Assembly: GCA_046546095.1 (NCBI GenBank)
Contig: JBKGYK010000101.1
Location: 1-7,565, forward strand
Direction of reading: 5' to 3'
DNA length: 7,565 nucleotides
Origin: JAQIBY01 sp046546095
GTDB taxonomy: Bacteria; Bacteroidota; Bacteroidia; Bacteroidales; ML635J-15
How positions within the stretch are numbered: the stretch's first letter is position 1; the number at the start of each line of letters is the position of its first letter. Position numbers and translations under genes: made by a program. The notes below the pieces were generated by a model, which made no database searches, was not told the DNA's origin, and worked only from the letters and a program-made list of their open reading frames with translations. Below, piece by piece: positions 1 through 5,884 of the stretch.

Positions 1-74
1 CAGGGCTAAAGCCCATTCCATCTTTCATGTTCTTTTACCACCCCGGCCTGAGGGACAGGGCTAATGCCCCGGGG
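1..74. repeat. GC-rich cluster of small inverted repeats, possible dispersed intergenic element
   Basis: This non-coding end of the window contains several short hairpins. GGGCT (3-7) pairs with AGCCC (10-14). CCCCGG (41-46) pairs with CCGGGG (69-74) and encloses CCTG/CAGG (47-50 with 56-59) and an alternative GGGC/GCCC (58-61 with 66-69). The phrase GGGCTAA-GCCC occurs twice in slightly different form (3-14 and 58-69). Such hairpin-rich strings downstream of genes resemble dispersed intergenic repeats I recall from Bacteroidota genomes, but only one copy is visible and it is cut by the window edge. No plausible protein is encoded here. It may instead be part of the transcript end of feoAB. 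Confidence 0.4.
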
Positions 75-77
75 AAA

Positions 78-99
78 TCACTGCCAAACGCGGTAGTGA
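78..99 (-). terminator. weak stem-loop just after feoAB stop, possible transcript end
   Basis: TCACT (78-82) pairs with AGTGA (95-99), and CC (84-85) with GG (92-93), around a six-base loop. It starts only two bases past the feoAB stop codon. In the minus-strand transcript one position is an A-C mismatch, and the stem is followed by only three U residues, so it is a poor intrinsic terminator. In plus-strand RNA the same position would be a G-U pair, but no U tract follows there either. The GC-rich hairpins at 1-74 may contribute to ending the transcript. Confidence 0.25.
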
Positions 100-101
100 G
101 C

Positions 102-2561
102 TTAAAACAAGCCTCCGACAAGCACAATGAGATAACTGACTACCCAGGCAAGAATGAGGGGAAAGAGAATAACAAAGGTCATCCAGGCTCTGGATTTTAT
201 CTCACGGCGAATGGCAGCAATGGTTCCGAAACAGGGGAAATAAAGCAGAACAAATACCAGGAAGGCAAAATAAGTAAGACGCGACGTTTGATTGCGGGCA
301 GCTTCTTCACGCAGTCGGTCCACCAGACTGAGTTTTTCGGATTCGTTGTGCTCTTCAGACTGGTATAGCACGCCCATGGTACTGACCACAACCTCTTTGG
401 CCATTACGCCGGTAAGTACACTTACGGACATTTTCCAGTCGAAACCAATGGGTTCAAACACAGGCTGGACAAACTTACCCATACGGCTGATGTAGGAATT
501 TTTCAGCAACTCGGCCTGCTTTTGGCTTTCCAGGCTACCGATTTTGCTTTGAACGCTCTTAAGGGAGTCTGAAGTCATCTCCATTTCTGAGGCTTGTGAT
601 AACTGCTCTATTTTGGGATCATATTTCTGAATTATTTCCTTATCACGTGGGAAATAGCCCAGAGCCCACACAATCACCGATGCCGCAAAAATAATGGTTC
701 CCATTTTTTTAATAAAATGCATTGACTTGTACCAGGTGTGTTTCAACAAGGGAACTGCTCCCGGAACGCGGTAAGGCGGCATTTCCATAATAAACGGACT
801 CACAGTTTTGGCAAACACGGTTTTGTTCAGCAGGCTGGATGTCAAAAAAGCAGCAAGTATACCGATGCCGTAAATGGCAAAAAGAATGATGGACTGGCTG
901 TCAGGAAAAAATGCACTGATGAACAACACATACACCGGAAGCCGCGCAGAGCATGACATAAAAGGTATGACCATCATGGTAAGGATACGGTCGCGCTGAT
1001 TTTCAATGGTGCGTGTGGCCATAATGGCCGGCACATTACAACCAAAGCCCATGAGCAGGGGAATGAATGATTTCCCGTGCAGTCCGGCCTTCTGCATCAC
1101 TTTATCCATAATGAAGGCTGTACGCGACATATAGCCGGTATCCTCCATCAGGCTGATCATAAAAAACAGAATCATGATGCTGGGTAAAAACACCAGTACG
1201 CCTCCTACCCCGCCGATGACACCATTGACAATGAGGTCAGAGAACATACCTTCCTGCATACCACTGTGTACCATAGATCCCAACCTGCCCATGCCGCTTT
1301 CAATCCAGTTCATCGGATATTCGCCAAGCCGGAAGGTGACAAAAAACATCAACCAGACAAAGACAAAAAACATGGGCAGACCAAGCTTTTCATGCGTCAA
1401 CACAGAATCAATACGCTGTGATATACTTTGTTTCCGGTTTTCGCCCGAAATATACACCTTGCTCAATATGCTGTGGATAAAACTGTAGCGCTTTTCCACA
1501 ATTCTGCGTGACACCTCGGACTCGCTGAACTCGCAGTATTCCTTGTATATATCGCTGCGAATCTGTGAAAACTTCTCTCTGTTTTCTTTCACCACCGGCA
1601 TATCCTCCACAAAAGGCTCGTTGGCAAGTATGGAAAGTGCATAAAACCGTGGCGTAAATCGACTTCCCAGATCAATATCAGCGGTTTTTTCCGTAAAACG
1701 CTGCACAGCATACTCAATTTCCGAGGGATATAGCAACTGCGCTGAGCGGGCAATAAAAACAGGCTCTTCATTGTAAACTTTTGCCCTCACAAAGAGTTTT
1801 CTGACACCTTTGGCCTCTTTGCCAACCGTTGGAACCACAGGTATGCCCAGGTATTTCTCAAATTTCCTAATGTCCAGGGTAGCTTTATCGGTTTTGAGCT
1901 CATCGTACATATTGAGCGCCACCATGGTTTTGATGCCGGTTTCCTTGAGCTGGGATGTGAGATAAAGGTTGCGGTCAAGATTGCTGGCATCCAGAACATT
2001 GATAATGATATCCGGTGTATGATTGATGATGTAATCGGCAACAAAACGCTCGTCGGGAGACTGCCCGGAAAGAGAATACGTACCGGGAAGGTCCACTACC
2101 TTGATTCTGACATCACCGATTTTGAGCCAGGCTTCTTTGGCAGCTACAGTAACACCTGAATAATTGGCAACACGTTCTTTGCCACCCGTAGCGTGATTGA
2201 AAATGCTGGTTTTTCCGCAATTGGGATTACCAACGAGTGCAATAACAAAGGATTTTCCTCTACCCTTGGCTTGCCCGTTGGTTTGGGCCTCAGAGAAAGA
2301 AAGCTCACCCTCCGGTTCCTGTTCCTGTACATTGTCTTCATCGGTACTCACCCTGATGAGCGCGGCCTCATTCATACGCAGGGTGATTTTAAAGCCGGAC
2401 AAATCGTATTCAACCGGCTCGGTAAAGGGTGCGGATTTGATTTTCTGCACCTTTTTACCCCGCACAAAGCCCATTTCCATCAGGCGCCTGGATATCTCCG
2501 AATTCCCGGAAACTCCCAGCACAACAGCTTTTTGTCCTCTTTTCAGGTCTGACAACCTCAT
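102..2561 (-). CDS. feoB: FeoA-FeoB fusion, ferrous iron transporter
   Basis: This 819-residue inner-membrane protein is predicted to import Fe2+. Residues 1 to about 72 form a FeoA-like SH3 domain (starts MRLSDLKRGQKA). A polar linker of about 30 residues leads to a FeoB G domain: G1 GNPNCGKT (111-118), G3 DLPG (157-160), G4 NMYD (217-220) and a G5-like TVGKEAKG. A helical region follows, then the membrane domain from about residue 395. Both gate motifs are present: GCNVPAIMATR with Cys508 and SCSARLPVY with Cys537. The C-terminal YFPC Cys777 is also present. A charged, coiled-coil-like loop (about 638-690) separates late membrane helices. The length fits FeoA-FeoB fusions of Bacteroidota; no key residue is missing. 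An in-frame ATG six codons upstream (2579) is possible, but 2561 is preferred: AGGAAG lies 7 nt before it and the FeoA domain starts directly there. Family knowledge makes iron repression likely; no firm operator is seen. No separate feoC is visible. Confidence 0.96.
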   Translation of the reverse strand: MRLSDLKRGQKAVVLGVSGNSEISRRLMEMGFVRGKKVQKIKSAPFTEPVEYDLSGFKITLRMNEAALIRVSTDEDNVQEQEPEGELSFSEAQTNGQAKGRGKSFVIALVGNPNCGKTSIFNHATGGKERVANYSGVTVAAKEAWLKIGDVRIKVVDLPGTYSLSGQSPDERFVADYIINHTPDIIINVLDASNLDRNLYLTSQLKETGIKTMVALNMYDELKTDKATLDIRKFEKYLGIPVVPTVGKEAKGVRKLFVRAKVYNEEPVFIARSAQLLYPSEIEYAVQRFTEKTADIDLGSRFTPRFYALSILANEPFVEDMPVVKENREKFSQIRSDIYKEYCEFSESEVSRRIVEKRYSFIHSILSKVYISGENRKQSISQRIDSVLTHEKLGLPMFFVFVWLMFFVTFRLGEYPMNWIESGMGRLGSMVHSGMQEGMFSDLIVNGVIGGVGGVLVFLPSIMILFFMISLMEDTGYMSRTAFIMDKVMQKAGLHGKSFIPLLMGFGCNVPAIMATRTIENQRDRILTMMVIPFMSCSARLPVYVLFISAFFPDSQSIILFAIYGIGILAAFLTSSLLNKTVFAKTVSPFIMEMPPYRVPGAVPLLKHTWYKSMHFIKKMGTIIFAASVIVWALGYFPRDKEIIQKYDPKIEQLSQASEMEMTSDSLKSVQSKIGSLESQKQAELLKNSYISRMGKFVQPVFEPIGFDWKMSVSVLTGVMAKEVVVSTMGVLYQSEEHNESEKLSLVDRLREEAARNQTSRLTYFAFLVFVLLYFPCFGTIAAIRREIKSRAWMTFVILFPLILAWVVSYLIVLVGGLF

Positions 2562-2568
2562 AGTCACA

Positions 2569-2574
2569 CTTCCT
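2569..2574 (-). promoter_or_regulatory. Shine-Dalgarno-like site choosing the feoAB start
   Basis: Minus-strand AGGAAG ends 7 nt before the ATG at 2561, a suitable spacing. It lies inside the first codons of the longer reading that would begin at 2579, which has no comparable site. This favours the 819-residue form. Many Bacteroidota genes lack such sites, so its presence is informative but not decisive. Confidence 0.5.
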
Positions 2575-2580
2575 TTCATC

Positions 2581-2601
2581 CGGTTGAGTCATTTTCAACC
2601 G
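2581..2601 (-). promoter_or_regulatory. stem-loop at the predicted 5' end of the feoAB transcript
   Basis: CGGTTGA (2581-2587) and TCAACCG (2595-2601) form a perfect 7-bp stem with a 7-nt loop. The predicted transcription start, judged from the -7 box at 2608-2615, falls near 2601-2603, so the stem would sit at or next to the 5' end of the mRNA and end 19 nt before the ATG. It could stabilise the message, affect translation, or be a DNA operator for a dimeric repressor. The inverted repeat is seen; the role is inferred. Confidence 0.4.
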
Positions 2602-2607
2602 TGATGG

Positions 2608-2638
2608 CAAAACTACACATTCAACAGATGAAATCATA
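2608..2638 (-). promoter_or_regulatory. predicted feoAB promoter, Bacteroidota type
   Basis: The minus strand carries TAGTTTTG (2615-2608), a full match to the Bacteroidota -7 consensus TAnnTTTG. TATG (2638-2635), three of four matches to the -33 TTTG box, lies 19 nt upstream. The leader to the ATG at 2561 would be about 40 nt. The short palindrome ATGA-TT-TCAT (2637-2628) overlaps the -33 region and could be an operator, but it matches no metalloregulator site that I can name with confidence. Confidence 0.5.
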
Positions 2639-2701
2639 TCCCTAAAAATGGGGATTTGTTGTCGGAGAGGGCGGGTTTGATACACCGGAAGCTGGAAATA
2701 T

Positions 2702-2729
2702 TTTGTAAGAGAATGCTATTTTACATTTG
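2702..2729 (+). promoter_or_regulatory. possible plus-strand promoter facing the hairpin region
   Basis: TACATTTG (2722-2729) fits the -7 consensus TAnnTTTG exactly, and TTTG (2702-2705) is a -33-like box, although the 16-nt spacer is short (about 19-21 is more usual). A transcript would start near 2736, run through both stem-loops at 2752-2854, and then go antisense to the end of the 2927-4378 gene. There is no plus-strand gene to serve. Such boxes also arise by chance in AT-rich DNA. Confidence 0.25.
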
Positions 2730-2751
2730 ATATTTTTTCTGTAGGGCGTAC

Positions 2752-2801
2752 CCGGTTTTGTTTTCAGCGCAGGTTATGGCCTGCGCTGAAAACAAAACCG
2801 G
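2752..2801. repeat. 22-bp perfect inverted repeat with 6-nt loop
   Basis: The left arm (2752-2773, starting CCGGTTTTG and ending GCGCAGG) and right arm (2780-2801) are exact reverse complements around the loop TTATGG. It lies in the gap between the T9SS operon and feoAB. Neither strand has a U tract directly after it, so it is not a textbook intrinsic terminator, though so strong a structure could still halt transcription or protect the 3' end of the T9SS mRNA. The arm length and perfect match suggest recent or selected origin. A miniature mobile or REP-like element is the main alternative. Confidence 0.85.
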
Positions 2802-2810
2802 TCGGGCTAT

Positions 2811-2864
2811 CCGCTTGTATCTTTGAGCGCTGAATAATAACGCTCAAAGGATACCGCTTCTATC
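2811..2864. repeat. second stem-loop flanked by direct repeats CCGCTT(G/C)TATC
   Basis: GTATCTTTGAGCG (2817-2829) pairs with CGCTCAAAGGATAC (2841-2854) with one bulged base, leaving an 11-nt AT-rich loop. Its flanks hold a direct repeat: CCGCTTGTATC (2811-2821) and CCGCTTCTATC (2854-2864), each overlapping the stem base. The whole follows the perfect hairpin at 2752-2801 by only a few bases, so the two probably form one composite element. The layout resembles hairpin elements I recall between genes in Bacteroidota, but I cannot confirm other copies from this window. Confidence 0.6.
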
Positions 2865-2926
2865 CCTCACGCGTGGGAGCCCGGGGCCTTATTGGAAGTT
2901 AAAACGCCGGGGCTGATAACTGGTGG

Positions 2927-4378
2927 CTATTGCTTGACAAACGACTGCGTATAAACTGCATTTTTACCGGCAACACGAATTTGATAATATCCTGCCGGTA
3001 AGGATGAGACATCTGCCATGTTGCTCTGATCCGGATTTGGATGCATAACAACTGTCCCGCGGGAATCAACTATTTCAATCCGTTGGGGAGAACAATCATC
3101 CGGCAAGTCAATATTCAAGTGCTGCGAAACCGGATTCGGGTACAGTCCGACTGATTTGTTGTGCTGAAACAAATCCCGTACAAACAGCACATCTCCCTCA
3201 GCATCGGTACGGAGGATGGCAATATCAAACTCATCAGTTTGCACATCTTTATTATACCGGCCTAGCGCAATGGCCACACCCTGCTCATTATCGCATAACA
3301 TATCCCTGGTCTCATAATAGGCATCCCCGCCATAGGTTTTCTCCCAGAGCAGATTCATATTCTCATCCATTTTAACCAGAGCCACCTCAGAGAATATATT
3401 GGGATATGTAAATTGCGTAGAGGCATTGTACATTCCGGCCATATAGAGCTTACCTTCATTTGTGGAAACAATGGCATTCCGGGTGACAGGATAATCGTCC
3501 ACATGAAATTCACCAAATAAGTTTTGATCATACAGATTTTGGGCTGTATCCATAAGCCCTACCTGCAAATCGTTGTTTAAATCATCATTTTCTTCAATTC
3601 TGGAACTCAGGTAATACAAACTGTCGTTTTTCCGGATGGCTGAATAAGGGCCTTTCATGCCGGAAGGCAACTTGCGAAACTCCACGGGACGAAAATCCGC
3701 TGTCAGTTCTACACGGCATTCGTGGGTGTACAACACATTGTTAAAAATGCTGTCGCTTGCCATAAATGCATAATATCCTGTTGCATCGGGCTTTTCCAGC
3801 ACATCAAAAACAAAATCTGTACCTGTGATATTTAACCGGTGGTACAACAAGCTGTCACCGGATTGGCTGAAACGCATAAAAAGCACATCAGGATAGGTGG
3901 GTGTATTCACCGTAATTGCAGCAACATAAGCACCACCCTCCTCCTGACGGACAAGCCCCGTCAAAATGTCTCCTGCGTCAGTAAGAAAGCTTTTTTCTTC
4001 CAGGATGTTCAGGCTGGCATCCGTTCTGAAAACAACATGCTCACGGTAATTCATACCGTCCACTTCACGAAGGCCAAAAACCAGCAGTTGATTTGATTCA
4101 ACACACTCGATTTGATACATTGACACATCTGCATCAGTAAACACAAGGCTATCCGTCTTTTGCCCCTGTTCATCAATGCGGTACATCCAACTGTTTAACC
4201 AATTGCCCGTAGCTCCGAAGCTTTTCCCTGAGATGTATAAATCACCGGCATCATTTATTTCCATACCAAACAACAAGTCATCCGTCTCCGCCTGAGTCTG
4301 GTGAAAAAACAAATCACTCTGCCCACTGGCATAAAGGACAAAAAAAATCAACATCAGGGATACCATCAGTTTTTTCAT
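2927..4378 (-). CDS. secreted T9SS substrate, third paralogue of the operon
   Basis: This 483-residue protein has a Sec signal peptide (MKKLMVSLMLIFFVLYASGQ, cleavage probably after Gly or Gln near residue 19-20). The body, to about residue 405, is rich in short beta-strand-like repeats such as SWMYRIDEQG and WEKTYGGDAYYE, which suggests a beta-propeller or related repeat fold. Residues about 409-483 form a T9SS type A sorting domain, with YPNP at 413-416, a VDSRG turn, LPAGYY and terminal QSFVKQ. By family knowledge it is exported across both membranes, the C-terminal domain is removed, and the product is anchored to the surface or released. It is homologous along its length to the two genes upstream but has no identical block with them, and GC is about 45-50% in samples. 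It starts 8 nt after the preceding stop, so it is co-transcribed. No enzymatic motif is seen and the function is unknown. Confidence 0.9.
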   Translation of the reverse strand: MKKLMVSLMLIFFVLYASGQSDLFFHQTQAETDDLLFGMEINDAGDLYISGKSFGATGNWLNSWMYRIDEQGQKTDSLVFTDADVSMYQIECVESNQLLVFGLREVDGMNYREHVVFRTDASLNILEEKSFLTDAGDILTGLVRQEEGGAYVAAITVNTPTYPDVLFMRFSQSGDSLLYHRLNITGTDFVFDVLEKPDATGYYAFMASDSIFNNVLYTHECRVELTADFRPVEFRKLPSGMKGPYSAIRKNDSLYYLSSRIEENDDLNNDLQVGLMDTAQNLYDQNLFGEFHVDDYPVTRNAIVSTNEGKLYMAGMYNASTQFTYPNIFSEVALVKMDENMNLLWEKTYGGDAYYETRDMLCDNEQGVAIALGRYNKDVQTDEFDIAILRTDAEGDVLFVRDLFQHNKSVGLYPNPVSQHLNIDLPDDCSPQRIEIVDSRGTVVMHPNPDQSNMADVSSLPAGYYQIRVAGKNAVYTQSFVKQ

Positions 4379-4386
4379 AAGGCTGT

Positions 4387-5871
4387 TTATTTTTTGACAA
4401 ATTTTTGTACAAATATTTCGTCTTCACTGTGGATTTTGAGCAGGTAAAAGCCTTTTGGCAGGCTGGCTACATCTAGGTAATCCTCGTGTAGCTTTTCCTG
4501 CAACATAAGCTGTCCGGAAGCGTTGTACACCTTGACTTCTGCATCACGATAAGTCCTGAGGCCATTGATGTAAAGGCGGTCGTGAACCGGGTTGGGATAA
4601 ATTTCAAAGCCGGAGCTATGCGGATGCAGTTCTGTACTGGCCATGAGATTGCCCTCAGCATCCAACCGGAACAGGCAGACATCCATTTCTCCGACATGTT
4701 CCCGGTAATCATGCCTCCGGCAGGCCAGTACCACGCCGCCATCCTGCAGGGCAGTGAGATTAAATACATTGTAATAGGCATCACCACCAATGTACTTTTC
4801 CCAACGAGGTGTAAGGGTAGAATCCAGGTTCACTACCAGCACTTCGTTGTCGTATTCCTGATACAAACTGCCCACGGTAAAATTGCTGGTAGCGGTGATG
4901 TAAATGTTGTTTTTGTCAAAATAATCAAGGCTTTTATAATTGAAGCAATATTCATTGGTATCGGGCTTGCCAAAGGCTTCAAATTTCAATACATTATGGG
5001 AGGTATCAAAGAGTGTGATGCTCATATCGTCAAATGATTTATCTTGGTCACACTTAATTTCTTTAGCAGTTGATTTTCCGGCCACTGCCATCTCGCTTAA
5101 CGCATCCTCTCCACCTTTTCCCGCATATAGATATGAGGTATCAGTAAGCCAATCAACTGTCGTATTAAAATATACCGGATAATTCATCGCAAGTGTATCA
5201 ATAACAAGAAGGGAATCAGAAATCTTTAACCTTGCTTGTCCGCTATATCCATAAGAGAAAATATAAAATGAACCGTCATCATTCAATAAAAAATCAAAAA
5301 TGAATTGTGGATTTGGCATATACCATATTTTCTGATTAATCAGATTGCCGTTCCTATCCAGAATCATTGCCATCATATCATATTCGTCAAACTGATTTTT
5401 AACATATCCAAAAATGTAAAAGTTATTAAAATCCGTCCTGACCCTGAAGTTAGACCCAACAATTAACTCAATTGGATACATTTTTTCTTCTACTATATTT
5501 AGATTGCTGTCTGTCTTCAAATAGTAAAGGCTTTTTGTTTCATCTTCTGCAGAGTCAATCATTCCTATTCCAATGTAATAATTATCAAGTTTATAGAATT
5601 CAACTATAGACCAGCCAATAACATCCGAATTTTGGACAAGACTATCTGTAGCATTCCCATTCTGATCTAATTTATAAATCCATGATTTGGAAAACGAACC
5701 TTTTGAAGAGTTTCCTGCAACCAAGAATAAACCATCACTCAACTCCTTTATTGTATAAACCTCATCATCCCAATGATTACCGTAATGGTAAAACCTTTCA
5801 GGTGTTTGGGCACACAATATAGAACCTTTTATAATCAGCAATAGCAACAATAAACTCTTACATAATTTCAT
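4387..5871 (-). CDS. secreted T9SS substrate, second paralogue, mosaic gene
   Basis: This 494-residue protein starts with a signal peptide (MKLCKSLLLLLLIIKG, then SILCAQ). A TTG two codons upstream (5877) could extend it, but the ATG at 5871 gives a proper signal sequence and is preferred. The body has the family phrase SWIYKLDQNGNATDSL near the N terminus and WEKYIGGDAYY later, consistent with a beta-repeat fold. The sorting domain spans about 419-494 (YPNP at 425-428, LPKGFYLLK, terminal QKFVKK). Residues 316-492 are identical to residues 293-469 of the gene upstream, over a 515-bp DNA-identical block, while the N-terminal part is only moderately similar to it. GC falls from about 48% in the shared block to about 33% in the N-terminal part. 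It lies 13 nt after the previous stop. The Cys in LCAQ does not fit a lipobox well. The function is unknown. Confidence 0.9.
   Translation of the reverse strand: MKLCKSLLLLLLIIKGSILCAQTPERFYHYGNHWDDEVYTIKELSDGLFLVAGNSSKGSFSKSWIYKLDQNGNATDSLVQNSDVIGWSIVEFYKLDNYYIGIGMIDSAEDETKSLYYLKTDSNLNIVEEKMYPIELIVGSNFRVRTDFNNFYIFGYVKNQFDEYDMMAMILDRNGNLINQKIWYMPNPQFIFDFLLNDDGSFYIFSYGYSGQARLKISDSLLVIDTLAMNYPVYFNTTVDWLTDTSYLYAGKGGEDALSEMAVAGKSTAKEIKCDQDKSFDDMSITLFDTSHNVLKFEAFGKPDTNEYCFNYKSLDYFDKNNIYITATSNFTVGSLYQEYDNEVLVVNLDSTLTPRWEKYIGGDAYYNVFNLTALQDGGVVLACRRHDYREHVGEMDVCLFRLDAEGNLMASTELHPHSSGFEIYPNPVHDRLYINGLRTYRDAEVKVYNASGQLMLQEKLHEDYLDVASLPKGFYLLKIHSEDEIFVQKFVKK
4412..4926. repeat. 515-bp direct repeat, copy in the second paralogue
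   Basis: Every base matches 5910-6424 at a constant offset of 1498. The block encodes residues 316 onward of the second paralogue, from DYFDKNN through the last propeller-like segment and almost all of the sorting domain. It stops 22 bases short of the end of the stop codon. At the low-coordinate edge mismatches begin at 4411 and 4408. At the high-coordinate edge similarity drops at once to about two thirds over the next 24 bases. Confidence 0.95.
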
Positions 5872-5884
5872 TCTCAATGTTTTT

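Larger units (their letters stand above)
2580..2926. other. gene-free region between the T9SS operon and feoAB
   Basis: No convincing coding region lies in these 347 bases. The half nearest feoAB (2580-2740) holds its predicted promoter, a leader stem-loop, and an AT-rich stretch (2700-2740) with a plus-strand promoter-like site. The half nearest the T9SS operon (2752-2864) holds two inverted repeats. From 2864 to 2913 it is GC-rich, with the palindrome CACGCGTG (2868-2875) and imperfectly paired CCGGGG/GCCGGGGCT strings. The reading of about 76 codons that crosses from feoAB into this gap is a shadow frame. Confidence 0.7.

Noticed and set aside
27..368. Plus-strand reading of 113 codons at the window start
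   Set aside because: It runs antisense into the C-terminal coding region of feoAB and begins in the inverted-repeat cluster; its composition gives no sign of a real protein.
2193..2604. Plus-strand open readings of 119 and 135 codons opposite the start of feoAB
   Set aside because: They lie antisense to the FeoA and G1 coding region, whose protein is well conserved, and show no domain of their own.
2752..2801. The 22-bp inverted repeat as a classical rho-independent terminator for the T9SS operon
   Set aside because: No U tract follows on either strand: the minus-strand sequence after it is GTACGCCC, then A-rich. It may still affect transcript ends, so it is listed as a repeat.
2811..2864. 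CCGCTT(G/C)TATC pair as a CRISPR repeat or a phage attachment site
   Set aside because: There are only two 11-base copies separated by a self-complementary stem rather than unrelated spacers, with no cas genes, tRNA or integrase nearby.
5869..5877. TTG at 5877 as start of the second T9SS gene
   Set aside because: The ATG two codons later gives a normal signal peptide, and no ribosome site favours the TTG.
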